Below, one piece after another: positions 1-11,024 of a stretch of DNA of 64,000 nt (the stretch's first letter is position 1; the number at the start of each line of letters is the position of its first letter). The stretch comes from Denitratisoma sp. (GTDB lineage Bacteria > Pseudomonadota > Gammaproteobacteria > Burkholderiales > Rhodocyclaceae): assembly GCA_032027165.1 (NCBI GenBank), contig JAVSMO010000001.1:1223010-1287009 (forward strand), given 5' to 3'. The notes beneath the pieces were generated by a model that had not been told where the DNA came from, searched no databases, and saw nothing but the letters and a program-made list of their open reading frames with translations. The position numbers and the translations under genes are program-made.

Positions 1-246
1 CCGGCGCTGCAGCCGCTGGTGATGTCGGACTGCGTGCACCAGATCCGCGAGGGCAACCAGTCCATCGTCGGCCTGATGATCGAGAGCAACATCGAGGGCG
101 GCAACCAGCCGATCCCCGAGGACCTCTCCAAGCTGAAGTACGGCTGCTCCGTCACCGACGCCTGCGTCGACTGGCCCACCACCGAAACCATGATCCGCAA
201 GGCCCGCGAGGTGCTGAAGGACATCCTGCCGAACCGCAACGCCTGA
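1..246 (+). CDS. 3-deoxy-7-phosphoheptulonate (DAHP) synthase, C-terminal part
   Basis: This is the 3' end of a gene that begins before the window. The 81 visible residues match the C-terminus of AroF/AroG/AroH-type DAHP synthases: a CHQI segment, then GLMIESNIEGGNQ, YGCSVTDACVDW and a final helix. The family condenses phosphoenolpyruvate and erythrose-4-phosphate in the first step of the shikimate pathway. The N-terminal half and most active-site residues are outside the window, so the feedback-inhibition class cannot be told. Only 17 bases separate it from the DUF1015 gene, so the two may be co-transcribed. Confidence 0.85.
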   Translation, partial: PALQPLVMSDCVHQIREGNQSIVGLMIESNIEGGNQPIPEDLSKLKYGCSVTDACVDWPTTETMIRKAREVLKDILPNRNA

Positions 247-263
247 CCAGAAGAACAAGCAAC

Positions 264-1505
264 ATGTCGCTCATCAAACCCTTCCGCGGCCTGCGCCCGG
301 CGCCCGGCCGCGCCGCCGAAATCGCCGCCCCGCCCTACGACGTGCTCTCCGCCGAGGAGGCCCGGGTGCGGGCCGCCGGCAAGCCGAACAGCTTCCTGCA
401 CATCTCCAAGGCCGAGATCGACCTGCCGCCGGAGATCGACCACTACTCGCCGCAGGTCTACGCCAAGTCGCGCGAAAACTTCGACCGCATGATCCGGGAG
501 GCCGTGCTCAAGCAGGACGACGCGCCCTGCTACTACGCCTACCGCCTGGTGATGGGCGGCCACAGCCAGACCGGCCTGGTCGCCGCCGCCTCGGTCGCCG
601 ACTACGACAGCAACCGCATCCGCAAGCACGAGTTCACGCGGCCGGACAAGGAGGACGACCGCGTGCGCCAGATCGAGGCGCTCAACGCCCAGACCGGTCC
701 GGTGCTGCTGGCCCATCCCGATTCGTCGGAAGTCGACGCCATCCTGGCGCAGGCTTCGGCCGGGGAGCCGGACGCCGACGTGACGGCCGACGACGGCATC
801 CGCCACACGATCTGGGCGATCCGCGACGCCGCCGTGCTGCAGCGGCTGACTTTGGCCTTCGACGCCATGCATGCGCTCTACATCGCCGACGGCCACCACC
901 GCTCGGCGGCCGCCTCGCGCGTCGCCGCCGCGCGTCACGCCAAGAACTCGCACCACACGGGCGAGGAGGACTACAACTACTTCCTCGCCGTGATCTTCCC
1001 GCACCACCAGATGCGCATCATGGACTACAACCGCGTGGTGAAGGACCTCAACGGCCTCAGCCGCGACGGCTTCCTGGCGCGCCTGACCGAGCGCTTCGTC
1101 GTCTCGATGTGCGCGCCGCGCACGAAACCGTCGCAGCGCGGCGAGTTCAGCCTCTACCTGCCCGGCCAGTGGTACCGCCTGACCATCCACCCGCACCACA
1201 TCCCGACCGAGGACCCGGTGGCGCGGCTCGACGTCAGCCTGCTCTCGGACCACCTGCTCGGGCCGGTGCTCGGCATCAAGGACCTGCGCCGCGACAAGCG
1301 CATCGACTTCGTCGGCGGCATTCGCGGCCTGGAGGAACTGGAGCGCCGCGTCGACAGCGGCGAGATGGCGGCGGCCTTCGCCCTGCACGCCACCGACATG
1401 GAAGACCTGATGTCGGTCGCCGACGCCGGCGAAGTGATGCCGCCGAAGTCGACCTGGTTCGAGCCCAAGCTGGCCGACGGCCTGGTGTCGCACGTGCTGG
1501 ACTGA
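264..1505 (+). CDS. DUF1015 family protein
   Basis: A 413-residue protein of the DUF1015 family, recognised from its N-terminal KPFRGLRPAPG and APPYDVLS motifs and the central YIADGHHRSAAA segment. The molecular function of the family is not established, though members often sit near serine or amino-acid metabolism genes. Here it follows a DAHP synthase gene by 17 bases and is probably in the same transcript. No signal peptide or membrane segment is visible, so it should be cytoplasmic. The GCTGACTTT variant of the recurrent 9-mer lies at 845-853. An inverted-repeat terminator follows the stop codon. Confidence 0.8.
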   Translation: MSLIKPFRGLRPAPGRAAEIAAPPYDVLSAEEARVRAAGKPNSFLHISKAEIDLPPEIDHYSPQVYAKSRENFDRMIREAVLKQDDAPCYYAYRLVMGGHSQTGLVAAASVADYDSNRIRKHEFTRPDKEDDRVRQIEALNAQTGPVLLAHPDSSEVDAILAQASAGEPDADVTADDGIRHTIWAIRDAAVLQRLTLAFDAMHALYIADGHHRSAAASRVAAARHAKNSHHTGEEDYNYFLAVIFPHHQMRIMDYNRVVKDLNGLSRDGFLARLTERFVVSMCAPRTKPSQRGEFSLYLPGQWYRLTIHPHHIPTEDPVARLDVSLLSDHLLGPVLGIKDLRRDKRIDFVGGIRGLEELERRVDSGEMAAAFALHATDMEDLMSVADAGEVMPPKSTWFEPKLADGLVSHVLD

Positions 1506-1520
1506 GCCGTTCCGTGCAGG

Positions 1521-1550
1521 CAAAAAGGCCGCCCGAGGGCGGCCTTTTTG
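1521..1550. terminator. bidirectional intrinsic terminator
   Basis: A 12-bp perfect stem (AAAAAGGCCGCC paired with GGCGGCCTTTTT) around a CGAG loop. It has an A-run on the left and a T-run on the right, so it can work on both strands. It sits between the convergent DUF1015 gene and the DUF2237 gene that ends the isc operon. Confidence 0.85.
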
Positions 1551-1562
1551 CTGGGCATATGG

Positions 1563-1949
1563 TCAGTGCAGGTCGACGGCGTAGCGCTTCAGCGCTTCCA
1601 GCGGGATCAGATCCAGCGTCGCCTCGTTGGTGGCGTTGAGCACCACCTGCGGCGCCATGCCGGCGTTGTAGGCTTCGACCCAGCGCGCGGCGCACAGACA
1701 CCAGCGCTGGCCGGGCTGCACGCCGGGGAAATCGTACTCGGGCATCGGCGTCGACAGGTCGTTGCCGCGGCTCTTCGAGAAGGCGAGGAATTCCTCGCTG
1801 GCGACGATGCAGACGGTGTGGCGGCCGACGTCCTGAGGGCCGGTGTCGCAGCAGCCGGTGCGAAAGAAGCCGGTCACCGGCTTCTCGCTGCACACGCCGA
1901 GCGGGCCGCCAAGCACGTTGCGCTGCAGGCCGCCTTCGTCGCGGTTCAT
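1563..1949 (-). CDS. DUF2237 family protein at the end of the isc operon
   Basis: 128 residues beginning MNRDEGGLQRNVLGG. The FFRTGCCDTG, VGRHTVC and GQRWCLCAARW segments are typical of the DUF2237 family, small bacterial proteins of unknown function with several conserved cysteines. The ATG overlaps the iscX stop codon (ATGA at 1946-1949), so translation is probably coupled to the Fe-S assembly operon. A role in Fe-S biogenesis is inferred only from this coupling. The start is the first one after iscX; the same frame extends further upstream but only inside iscX. Confidence 0.75.
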   Translation of the reverse strand: MNRDEGGLQRNVLGGPLGVCSEKPVTGFFRTGCCDTGPQDVGRHTVCIVASEEFLAFSKSRGNDLSTPMPEYDFPGVQPGQRWCLCAARWVEAYNAGMAPQVVLNATNEATLDLIPLEALKRYAVDLH

Positions 1950-2140
1950 TCCTTCTCTTCGATCCAGGCGGTCTGGATCGCCTCCAGAATTTTCTCCCCG
2001 CAATGGCCGGGGTCGTCGTCGAAGTCCGGCAGCGCCCTCACCCAGTTCATCAGGTCGACGAAGTTGATCTTCATCGGGTCGACGTCCGGATGGGCATCGG
2101 CCAGCTCGATGGCGATGTCGTTGATGTCGGTCCACTTCAT
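1946..2140 (-). CDS. iscX: Fe-S assembly protein IscX
   Basis: 64 residues beginning [10 protein letters not shown], closely resembling E. coli IscX (YfhJ), including the FDDDP and EKILEAI segments. IscX is a small acidic protein that binds IscS and modulates iron delivery and desulfurase activity. It overlaps fdx by four bases (2137-2140) and DUF2237 by four bases, so the three are translationally coupled. Length and acidic character fit the family. The start was chosen at the ATG overlapping the fdx stop. Confidence 0.92.
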   Translation of the reverse strand: MKWTDINDIAIELADAHPDVDPMKINFVDLMNWVRALPDFDDDPGHCGEKILEAIQTAWIEEKE

Positions 2141-2477
2141 TTCTTGTGACCCTCGCTCACCATGTTGATGGTGTACTTCGGGATTTCCACGACCAGCGGC
2201 GTCTGCGTCACCAGCGCCTGGCAGGACAGGCGCGAATGCGGCTCCAGGCCCCAGGCCTTGTCGAGCAGGTCCTCCTCCTTCTCCTCGGCCTCGGCCAGCC
2301 CGTCGAAGCCCTCGCGGACGACCACATGGCAGGTGGTGCAGGCGCAGGACTTCTCGCAGGCGTGCTCGATCTCGATGCCGTTCTGCAGGAGGCCGTCGCA
2401 GATGGAAGTGCCGGGCGGGACGTCGATCACCGCCCCGTCCGGGCACAGCTCGACATGCGGGAGAACGATGATCTGGG

Positions 2478-2481
<4 letters not shown>
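2137..2481 (-). CDS. fdx: ISC-type [2Fe-2S] ferredoxin
   Basis: 114 residues with the adrenodoxin-like cluster motif [10 protein letters not shown] and a later cysteine in LSCQALVT, giving four ligands for one [2Fe-2S] cluster. It supplies electrons to IscS/IscU during cluster assembly. It follows hscA with a four-base overlap (2478-2481) and overlaps iscX downstream, in the canonical hscB-hscA-fdx-iscX order. The ending EGHKK and overall length match proteobacterial Fdx proteins. Confidence 0.95.
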
Positions 2482-4346
<1,865 letters not shown>

Positions 4347-4356
4347 GAGGAAGTTG

Positions 4357-4896
4357 TTAGTTTTGGCTTTCGAGCGCTTCGAGCGCGTCTTCTATTTCAT
4401 GTTCCAGTTTCTCGATGAACATCAGGCGGCGCACCGCGTCGGCCGCCGACGCATAGTCCTTTCTCGCGTCGATGTCGCGCTCGATCTCGCCGAGGATGCC
4501 GTCGGCGGTCTTCTCCAGGCGCTGCATCAGCTTCTCCAGCTCGTGATGGTCGCCCGCCGCGCGCGCCTCGGCCACCGCCTCGCGCCACTCCATCTGCTCC
4601 ATGAGGAACGCCGGCGGCATCGCCGTGTTGCTCTCGTGCTCGGTATCGGTGCCGGCCAGCCGAAGCAGGTAGTGTGCGCGCGCGAGCGGCTTCCTCAGCG
4701 TGCGGTAGGCCTCGTTGACCTGCGTCGCCCATTGCATCGACAGGCGGCGCTCCGTCTCGGGCAGGTGGGCATGCCGGTCCGGATGCACCTTGCTCTGCAT
4801 CGCGTGGTACGCCTGGTCGAGTTGCGACGCGTCGATGCGATAGGCGCGCTTGAGGCCGAACAGCGCGAAGAAATCCTGGCTGAAATCCGGAACCAT
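4357..4896 (-). CDS. hscB: Fe-S assembly co-chaperone HscB
   Basis: 179 residues. The N-terminal J-domain carries the HPD motif in [10 protein letters not shown] (about residue 38), and a C-terminal helical domain binds IscU. HscB stimulates the HscA ATPase and delivers IscU to it. The protein starts [15 protein letters not shown], like other HscB proteins. It sits 13 bases after iscA and 10 bases before hscA in the usual operon order. Confidence 0.95.
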   Translation of the reverse strand: MVPDFSQDFFALFGLKRAYRIDASQLDQAYHAMQSKVHPDRHAHLPETERRLSMQWATQVNEAYRTLRKPLARAHYLLRLAGTDTEHESNTAMPPAFLMEQMEWREAVAEARAAGDHHELEKLMQRLEKTADGILGEIERDIDARKDYASAADAVRRLMFIEKLEHEIEDALEALESQN

Positions 4897-4909
4897 CGTG
4901 CGCTGGCGG

Positions 4910-5233
4910 TCAGACGTTGAAGCTTTCCCCGCAGCCGCACTGGTCCTTGACGTTGGGGTTGTTGAACTTGAACCCCTCGTTGAGGCCCTCGCGCGCGTAG
5001 TCCAGTTCCGTGCCGTCGACGTAGGGCAGGCTCTTCGGGTCGACCAGCACCTTGACGCCGTGGCTCTCGAAGACGATGTCCTCCGCGGCCGCCTCGTCGG
5101 CGAACTCCAGCTTGTAGGACATGCCGGAGCAGCCCGAGGTCTTCACGCCGATGCGCACGCCGACGCCCTTGCCGCGCTTGGCGATGAAATTGGAGACGTG
5201 CTTCGCCGCCCTTTCGCTCAATGTGACTGCCAT
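4910..5233 (-). CDS. iscA: A-type Fe-S carrier IscA
   Basis: 107 residues with the three invariant cysteines of A-type carriers at C35, C99 and C101 (the terminal CGCGESF motif). IscA carries Fe-S clusters to [4Fe-4S] apoproteins. Size and spacing match E. coli IscA exactly. It lies 10 bases downstream of iscU and 13 bases upstream of hscB. ErpA-type paralogues share the motifs, but its position inside the isc operon supports IscA. Confidence 0.95.
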   Translation of the reverse strand: MAVTLSERAAKHVSNFIAKRGKGVGVRIGVKTSGCSGMSYKLEFADEAAAEDIVFESHGVKVLVDPKSLPYVDGTELDYAREGLNEGFKFNNPNVKDQCGCGESFNV

Positions 5234-5243
5234 GTCCTCACCT

Positions 5244-5627
5244 TTACGCGTCGTGCTTCTTCTTGTAATCGGCCACAGCCGCCTTGATGGCGTCCTCGGC
5301 CAGTATCGAGCAGTGGATTTTAACCGGAGGCAGGGCCAGTTCCTCGGCGATCTGCGTATTCTTGATCTCCAGCGCCTGGTCCACCGTCTTGCCCTTCACC
5401 CACTCGGTGACGAGCGAGCTGGAGGCGATGGCCGAGCCGCAGCCGTAGGTCTTGAACTTGGCGTCCTCGATGACGCCCTCCTTGTTCACCTTGATCTGCA
5501 GCTTCATGACGTCGCCGCAGGCCGGCGCGCCGACCATGCCGGTGCCGATGCCGTCTTCCTCCTTGTCGAAGGCGCCGACGTTGCGCGGATGTTCGTAGTG
5601 GTCGAGAACCTTTTCGCTGTATGACAT
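5244..5627 (-). CDS. iscU: Fe-S cluster scaffold IscU
   Basis: 127-residue scaffold with the three cluster-ligand cysteines at C37, C63 and C106, and the LPPVKIHC segment that contains the HscA recognition loop. It receives sulfur from IscS and assembles [2Fe-2S] clusters. It lies 21 bases after iscS and 10 before iscA. The start [18 protein letters not shown] is typical of the family. Confidence 0.96.
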   Translation of the reverse strand: MSYSEKVLDHYEHPRNVGAFDKEEDGIGTGMVGAPACGDVMKLQIKVNKEGVIEDAKFKTYGCGSAIASSSLVTEWVKGKTVDQALEIKNTQIAEELALPPVKIHCSILAEDAIKAAVADYKKKHDA

Positions 5628-5648
5628 TTTCGCTGCTCCTTCAAAAAC

Positions 5649-6860
5649 TCAGTGCGCCGCCCACTGGACGGTGTTCAGGTCGATGCCTTCCTTGTACATA
5701 TCCCACAGCGGCGACATCTCGCGCAGCTTGCCGATCTGCCGGTGCAGGAGCTGGATCGTGTAGTCGATTTCCTCGACCGTCGTGAAGCGGCCGATGGTGA
5801 AGCGGATCGAGCTGTGCGCCAGCTCGTCCTGGCGGCCCAGCGCACGCAGCACGTAGGACGGCTCCAGGCTGGCCGAGGTGCACGCCGAGCCGGACGACAC
5901 CGCCACGTCCTTGATCGCCATCATCAGCGACTCGCCCTCGACGAAGGCGAAGCTGACGTTGAGGTTGTGCGGTACGCGCTGCTCGAGGTCGCCGTTGAGG
6001 AAGACCTGCTCGATGTCGGAGAGGCCCTTCCACAGGCGGTCGCGCAGCATGCGGATGCGCTCGTTCTCGCTCGCCATTTCCTCGCGCGCGAAGCGGAAGG
6101 CCTCGCCCATGCCGACGATCTGGTGCGTCGCCAGGGTGCCGGAGCGCAGGCCGCGCTCGTGGCCGCCGCCGTGCATCTGCGCTTCCAGGCGAATGCGCGG
6201 CTTGCGCCGCACGTAGAGCGCGCCGATGCCCTTCGGGCCATAGGTCTTGTGCGCCGAGAAGGACATCAGGTCGACCTTCAGCTTGCCGAGGTCGATCGCC
6301 ACCTTGCCGGTCGCCTGGGCGGCGTCGACGTGGAGGAGGACGCCCTTGCCGCGGCAGATCTCGCCCATCTGCTCGATCGGCTGGATGACGCCGATCTCGT
6401 TGTTCACGTACATCACCGAGGCGAGGATGGTGTCGGGGCGCAGCGCCGCCTTGAACTGCTCCAGGTCGACCAGGCCGTTCTCCTGCGGATCGAGGTAGGT
6501 CACCTCGAAGCCCTGCCGCTCCAGCTCGCGCATGGTGTCGAGCACCGCCTTGTGCTCGGTCTTCACCGTGACCAGGTGCTTGCCCTTGCCCTGGTAGAAA
6601 AAGGCGGCGCCCTTGATGGCGAGGTTGTTCGACTCGGTGGCGCCGGAGGTCCACACGATCTCCTTCGGGTCGGCGCCCACCAGCGCGGCGACATTCTCCC
6701 GCGCTTCCTCGACGGCCTTCTCCGCCTCCCAGCCGTAGGCATGCGAGCGCGAGGCCGGGTTGCCGAACTTCTCGACGAGCCAGGGAATCATCCGCTCGGC
6801 GACGCGCGGGTCGACCGGGGTCGTCGCGGAATAGTCGAGGTAGATGGGGAATTTCAGCAT
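5649..6860 (-). CDS. iscS: cysteine desulfurase IscS
   Basis: 403 residues from the ATG at 6860, beginning [20 protein letters not shown], which lines up with E. coli IscS. The PLP-binding lysine is in [12 protein letters not shown] and the sulfur-accepting cysteine is in the loop GSACTSAS. It converts cysteine to alanine and passes sulfur to IscU, and in the family also to tRNA thiolation and cofactor pathways. A GGAGAAG sequence precedes the ATG. An in-frame TTG four codons upstream lies on this ribosome binding site and was not used as the start. A second desulfurase gene lies just upstream. Confidence 0.95.
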   Translation of the reverse strand: MLKFPIYLDYSATTPVDPRVAERMIPWLVEKFGNPASRSHAYGWEAEKAVEEARENVAALVGADPKEIVWTSGATESNNLAIKGAAFFYQGKGKHLVTVKTEHKAVLDTMRELERQGFEVTYLDPQENGLVDLEQFKAALRPDTILASVMYVNNEIGVIQPIEQMGEICRGKGVLLHVDAAQATGKVAIDLGKLKVDLMSFSAHKTYGPKGIGALYVRRKPRIRLEAQMHGGGHERGLRSGTLATHQIVGMGEAFRFAREEMASENERIRMLRDRLWKGLSDIEQVFLNGDLEQRVPHNLNVSFAFVEGESLMMAIKDVAVSSGSACTSASLEPSYVLRALGRQDELAHSSIRFTIGRFTTVEEIDYTIQLLHRQIGKLREMSPLWDMYKEGIDLNTVQWAAH

Positions 6861-6877
6861 GCTCTTCTCCAATATTC

Positions 6878-8035
6878 TCAGGCGGCCACGGCGGCCAGCC
6901 CTTTCAGTTTTCTCGTCGTTTCGCCGAGCGCCTGCAAAAAGCGCGCGACGTCTTCTTCCGTATTGGCGCGGCCGAGCGAGACGCGCAGCGCGCCCTTCGC
7001 CATGCCGGCCTCGACGCCCATCGCCAGCAGCGTGTGCGAGGGCTCGGGCGAGACGCTCGAGCAGGCCGAGCCGCTCGCCACGGCGTAGCCGGCGCGATCC
7101 AGTTGCGCCACCAGGGTCTCGCCGTCGATGCCGGCCAGCGCAAAGAATGTCGTGTTCGGCAGGCGCGGCGCATTGCGGCTGAAGATTGCCGCACCCGAGG
7201 CCGCCAGGCCCTGCTCCAGCCGGCCGCGCAGGTCCGCCAGCTGCGCGGCATCGGCTTCCAGCCGCGCCGTCGCCAGTTCGCAGGCCGCGCCGAAGCCGAC
7301 GATGGCCGCGACGTTCTCGGTGCCCGAGCGCAGGTTGCGCTCCTGGCCGCCGCCGGAAATCAGCGGCTTCAACTCGATGCGCTTGTCCAGCACCAGCGCG
7401 GCGGCGCCCTTCGGGCCGTAGATCTTGTGCGCCGATATAGTCAGTGCGTTCACCCCGGCGGCATTCAGCGCGCGGAAGTCGATGGCCACCTTGCCCAGCG
7501 CCTGCACCGCGTCGGTATGGAACCAGGCCTTCGCGGCGCGCGCCTGCGCCGCCAGCGCGGGAATGTCCTGCAGCACGCCGGTCTCGTTGTTGGCGAGCAT
7601 CACCGACACCAGCGCAGCCTTCTTCGCCAGCGCCGCGGAAAAGTCAGTCTCCACGACACGGCCCTCGGCATCCACGGCGATCTCGTGCAGGTCCCAGCCG
7701 AGCCGCCTCAGGTCGGCCGCCGGCTCGCGCACGCAGGGGTGCTCGATGGCCGACACCGCCACGGTGCCGGGCTTCAGGCAGGCCGCCGCGCCCTTGATGA
7801 AGAGGTTGTTGGCCTCCGAGCCGCCGCTGGCGAACACCACCTCGGTCGGATGCGCCCCCACCGCCGCCGCGACCTGCTGGCGCGCCGTATCGATGGCGGC
7901 GCGCGCCGCGCGGCCGTACTCGTGGCGGCTGGACGGGTTGCCGTAGCGTTCCCCGAGGAACGGCAGCATGGCCTCCAGCACGCGCGCGTCGAGCGGCGTC
8001 GTGGCGTTGTGATCGAGGTAGGCCGGGGCGAACAC
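6878..8035 (-). CDS. second cysteine desulfurase (NifS/IscS-like)
   Basis: 385 residues, fold-type I PLP enzyme with [12 protein letters not shown] at the start, [10 protein letters not shown] around the PLP lysine and the active-site cysteine in [13 protein letters not shown]. It is clearly a cysteine desulfurase but differs from the adjacent IscS, so this isc operon carries two tandem desulfurases. The first codon is GTG. It lies 13 bases after iscR and 17 before iscS. A NifS-like role or a dedicated sulfur-transfer role (for example FDH or tRNA) is possible but not shown by the sequence. Confidence 0.9.
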   Translation of the reverse strand: MFAPAYLDHNATTPLDARVLEAMLPFLGERYGNPSSRHEYGRAARAAIDTARQQVAAAVGAHPTEVVFASGGSEANNLFIKGAAACLKPGTVAVSAIEHPCVREPAADLRRLGWDLHEIAVDAEGRVVETDFSAALAKKAALVSVMLANNETGVLQDIPALAAQARAAKAWFHTDAVQALGKVAIDFRALNAAGVNALTISAHKIYGPKGAAALVLDKRIELKPLISGGGQERNLRSGTENVAAIVGFGAACELATARLEADAAQLADLRGRLEQGLAASGAAIFSRNAPRLPNTTFFALAGIDGETLVAQLDRAGYAVASGSACSSVSPEPSHTLLAMGVEAGMAKGALRVSLGRANTEEDVARFLQALGETTRKLKGLAAVAA

Positions 8036-8048
8036 GGAGAAGCTTTCC

Positions 8049-8531
8049 TCAGGCGGACACCGCCACGTTGCCGTGCCGTGCGCCGCGCAGGCGGTCGTCG
8101 ATCGCCACCGTGGAAGCGATGGCCTTGGCCTTCGGCTGGTTCACCAGGTCGAGCAGGGACACCGAAGCCAGGTACTCGTGCATGCGCTTGTTGAGGTTGG
8201 TCCACAGGTCGTGGGTCATGCAGCGCTGCTCGTCGGCGCAGTTCTCGCGGCCGCCGCAGTTGGTGGCGTCCAGCGGCTCGTCCACCGCCGCGATGATGTC
8301 GGCGACGGAGACTTCGTTCATGCCGCGCGCCAGGCGGTAGCCGCCGCCGGGGCCGCGCACGCTCGCCACGATGTGGTGGCGGCGCAGCTTGCCGAACAGC
8401 TGCTCCAGGTAGGACAGGGAAATCTTCTGGCGCTCGCTGATGCCCGCCAGCGTCACCGGTCCGTTGGTCTGGCGCTGGGCCAGATCGATCATTGCCGTCA
8501 CCGCAAAGCGGCCTTTCGTCGTCAGTCTCAT
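8049..8531 (-). CDS. iscR: Rrf2-family regulator IscR
   Basis: 160 residues from the ATG at 8531 (MRLTTKGRFAVTAMIDLA). An N-terminal winged helix is followed by the [2Fe-2S] ligands C92, C98, C104 and H107, in the same positions as E. coli IscR. It represses isc transcription when its cluster is loaded. A promoter with IscR-like boxes lies directly upstream, so autoregulation is likely. The frame extends 22 codons further upstream, but only through the promoter. Confidence 0.95.
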   Translation of the reverse strand: MRLTTKGRFAVTAMIDLAQRQTNGPVTLAGISERQKISLSYLEQLFGKLRRHHIVASVRGPGGGYRLARGMNEVSVADIIAAVDEPLDATNCGGRENCADEQRCMTHDLWTNLNKRMHEYLASVSLLDLVNQPKAKAIASTVAIDDRLRGARHGNVAVSA

Positions 8532-8568
8532 GTTTGGATCCTCTCCAAAAAAGACGCTTGCGCGCCTA

Positions 8569-8633
8569 ATACTTGAACATTTAAGTCGACTATACAAAGA
8601 CCAATAAGTTCGGTCAACTATTTAGTCAACTAT
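8569..8633 (-). promoter_or_regulatory. iscR promoter with type 1 IscR boxes
   Basis: On the minus strand, TTGACC (8617-8612) and TATAGT (8594-8589) are separated by 17 bases, a near-ideal sigma-70 promoter. The 25-bp segment 8569-8593 matches the type 1 IscR consensus (ATASYYGACTRWWW then YAGTCRRSTAT) at about 22 of 25 positions and overlaps the -10. A second half-consensus, TAGTCAACTAT, is at 8623-8633. The box upstream of the -35 overlaps the last codons of cysE. This arrangement predicts cluster-dependent repression of the whole isc operon. Confidence 0.8.
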
Positions 8634-9374
8634 TTTGCTCAAGTACTGCGGATCGAACTTGTCGGCCGTGGCCAACTCGTCCGCCTTGCAGACTCCGGTT
8701 TGTTCAAGGCATTTCAACAACATATCCAGGCGCCGGTCGGTCTCGACAGCATGGTCGAGCAGGCCGTGGATGGCCTGGGACAGCGGGTCGTCCTCGTTGC
8801 GCGTCACCGCGTAGGCCGAGAAGCCCATCTGGCCGGCTTTGATTTCACGGGCAATTTCGCTGCGGTCCTCGACGATGCGGGCCGGGATGCCGACGGCGGT
8901 CGCCCGCGCCGGCACGTCGCGCACCACCACGGCGTTCGAGCCGACCTTGGCCCCCTCGCCCAACGTGATCGGGCCCAGCACCTTGGCGCCGGCGCCGATC
9001 ACCACGCCGCGCTCCAGGGTCGGGTGGCGTTTGCCCTTGTTCCAGGAGGTGCCGCCCAGGGTGACGCCGTGGTACAGCGTGCAGTCGTCGCCGATCAGCG
9101 CCGTCTCGCCGATCACCACGCCCATGCCGTGGTCGATGAAGAAGCGGCGGCCGATCGTCGCGCCGGGATGGATCTCGATGCCGGTGATCCAGCGCGCGAA
9201 ATGCGAGTTCAGGCGCGCCAGCCACTTCAGTCCGTGGCCCCACAGCCAGTGCGAAACGCGATGGAAGATCAGCGCATGCAGGCCCGGATAGCAGGTCAGC
9301 ACCTCCCAGGTGTTGCGGGCGGCGGGATCGCGGTCGAAAACGCAGGCGATGTCTTCACGCAGGCGGCTGAACAT
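8622..9374 (-). CDS. cysE: serine O-acetyltransferase CysE
   Basis: 250 residues. An N-terminal helical SATase domain is followed by a left-handed beta-helix of hexapeptide repeats with [23 protein letters not shown] and [15 protein letters not shown], typical of CysE. It makes O-acetylserine from serine and acetyl-CoA, the committed step of cysteine synthesis. It lies directly upstream of iscR in the same direction, which links cysteine supply with the desulfurases. Its stop codon lies in the iscR control region. Confidence 0.94.
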   Translation of the reverse strand: MFSRLREDIACVFDRDPAARNTWEVLTCYPGLHALIFHRVSHWLWGHGLKWLARLNSHFARWITGIEIHPGATIGRRFFIDHGMGVVIGETALIGDDCTLYHGVTLGGTSWNKGKRHPTLERGVVIGAGAKVLGPITLGEGAKVGSNAVVVRDVPARATAVGIPARIVEDRSEIAREIKAGQMGFSAYAVTRNEDDPLSQAIHGLLDHAVETDRRLDMLLKCLEQTGVCKADELATADKFDPQYLSKIVD

Positions 9375-9411
9375 CTCGGATTCCTAGTATCAGCAAACGC
9401 TGAAATGTTAC

Positions 9412-9428
9412 AAAAAACCCTCGGTTTT
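9412..9428 (-). terminator. weak terminator after trmJ
   Basis: On the minus strand a 6-bp stem AAAACC / GGTTTT with a GAG loop is followed by TTG. It starts at the trmJ stop codon and ends before cysE. It is short and could be only a partial terminator. Confidence 0.45.
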
Positions 9429-10161
9429 AGTCAACTTTATCGCCGGGTTTTTTCATGAAGGTCTTCAGCATGCCGCGCAACAGGCTGACCTCGTCGCGCT
9501 CGAGTGCGATGCGGTCGAACAGGCGGCGCAGGCGCGGCATCAGGCGCTTCGGGTGGGCCGGGTCGAGGAAGCCGCTCTGCGTGACGGCGGCTTCGAGGTG
9601 CGCGTAGAAATGGCGGATCTCCTCGGCCGTCGCCGGCGGGTTCTCCGGCGCCGGCGGCGCGCCGGGGTCGAGCGCCGCCAGGCGCAGCTCGTAGCTCATC
9701 ACCTGCACCGCCGCGCCGAGGTTGAGCGAGGAATAGTCGGGATTGGTCGGGATCATCACCGGCAGGCGGCACAGCGCCACTTCCTCGTTGGAGAGCCCCG
9801 CCGTCTCGTTGCCGAACACCAGTGCAACATCGCCATGCGAGGCTGCGCCGACGATTTTCGGCGCAGCCTCGCGCGCCCACAGCGGCGGCGGCGCGAGCTC
9901 GCGCATGCGCGCCGTCATCGCCGCGGCGAGTACCGTGCCTTCGAGCGCCTCCTCCAGCGATCCGCAGACGACGGCGCCTTCCAGCACGTCGCGCGCATTC
10001 GAGGAGCGGGCGCGCCCCACGCCGTCGGGATCGGCGCAGGGATTCACCAGGTACAGCTGCGACAGCCCCATGGTCTTCATGGCGCGCGCGGCGGCGCCGA
10101 TGTTGCCCGGGTGGCTGGTGTGGGAGAGGACGATGCGGATGCGGTCGAGTGTGTTGTTCAT
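9427..10161 (-). CDS. trmJ: tRNA (cytidine/uridine-32 2'-O)-methyltransferase TrmJ
   Basis: 244 residues from the ATG at 10161 (MNNTLDRIRIVLSHTSHPGN). SPOUT-class methyltransferase with the motif 1 HPGNIGAAARAMKTMG, FGNETAGLSNEE and the SAM-knot segment PTNPDYSSLNLGAAVQ. The family 2'-O-methylates position 32 of the tRNA anticodon loop. Adjacent cysE, the isc operon and divergent suhB give the conserved proteobacterial context of this gene (also called lasT or yfhQ). The frame opens further upstream, but those codons belong to the divergent promoter region. Confidence 0.92.
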   Translation of the reverse strand: MNNTLDRIRIVLSHTSHPGNIGAAARAMKTMGLSQLYLVNPCADPDGVGRARSSNARDVLEGAVVCGSLEEALEGTVLAAAMTARMRELAPPPLWAREAAPKIVGAASHGDVALVFGNETAGLSNEEVALCRLPVMIPTNPDYSSLNLGAAVQVMSYELRLAALDPGAPPAPENPPATAEEIRHFYAHLEAAVTQSGFLDPAHPKRLMPRLRRLFDRIALERDEVSLLRGMLKTFMKKPGDKVD

Positions 10162-10217
10162 ATACAATGCGGCCTTCTTCGCCGCAGCCGATGCGGCACG
10201 CTCATTAACGGACGCCC

Positions 10218-11015
10218 ATGCACCCGACACTCAACATCGCCGTCAAGGCCGCGCGACGCGCCGGCGGCATCATCAACCGCGCCTCGCGCGACGTCGAACA
10301 GATCAAGGTGAGCGCCAAGCGCGACAAGGATTTCGTCACCGAGGTCGACAAGGCCGCCGAGGAGGCCATCATCGGCGTGCTGCGCGAGGCATATCCGGAC
10401 CACGCGATTCTAGCAGAGGAGTCCGGCGCCTCCGGCGACTCCGAGCACGTCTGGATCATCGATCCGCTCGACGGCACCACCAACTTCATCCACGGCTTCC
10501 CGCAGTACGCCATCTCCATCGCCCAGTCGCACAAGGGCGTGCTGCAGCACGCGGTGATCTACGACCCGAACCGCAACGAGCTGTTCACCGCCAGCAAGGG
10601 CGCCGGCGCCTACCTCAACGAGCGGCGCATCCGCGTCTCGAAGCGCGCCAAGATGAACGAGGCGCTGATCGGCACCGGCTTCCCCTTCCGTTACTTCGAG
10701 CACGTCGACGCCTACCTCGGCATCTTCCGCGACATGATGCACAAGACCGCCGGCGTGCGCCGCCCCGGCGCCGCCGCGCTCGACCTCGCCTGGGTGGCGG
10801 CCGGCCGCATCGACGGCTTCTGGGAACTCGGCCTTGCGCCCTGGGACATGGCGGCCGGAGCGCTGCTCATCACCGAGGCCGGCGGCCTCGTCGGCGACCT
10901 CGGCGGCGAAGCCAACTACCTCGACACCGGCAACATCGTCGGCGGCAACCCGAAGGTCTTCGTGCAGCTGCTGCAGATCATCGCGCCGCACCTCAACGCC
11001 AAGCTGAAGGCGTAG
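10218..11015 (+). CDS. suhB: inositol-1-monophosphatase SuhB
   Basis: 265-residue member of the inositol monophosphatase family. Metal-binding motifs are [10 protein letters not shown], the [10 protein letters not shown] signature and the C-terminal [15 protein letters not shown]. In Proteobacteria SuhB also binds the rRNA antitermination complex. It starts 56 bases from the divergent trmJ start and is followed by an M23 peptidase gene nine bases after its stop. Confidence 0.95.
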   Translation: MHPTLNIAVKAARRAGGIINRASRDVEQIKVSAKRDKDFVTEVDKAAEEAIIGVLREAYPDHAILAEESGASGDSEHVWIIDPLDGTTNFIHGFPQYAISIAQSHKGVLQHAVIYDPNRNELFTASKGAGAYLNERRIRVSKRAKMNEALIGTGFPFRYFEHVDAYLGIFRDMMHKTAGVRRPGAAALDLAWVAAGRIDGFWELGLAPWDMAAGALLITEAGGLVGDLGGEANYLDTGNIVGGNPKVFVQLLQIIAPHLNAKLKA

Positions 11016-11024
11016 GCGCCGGCC

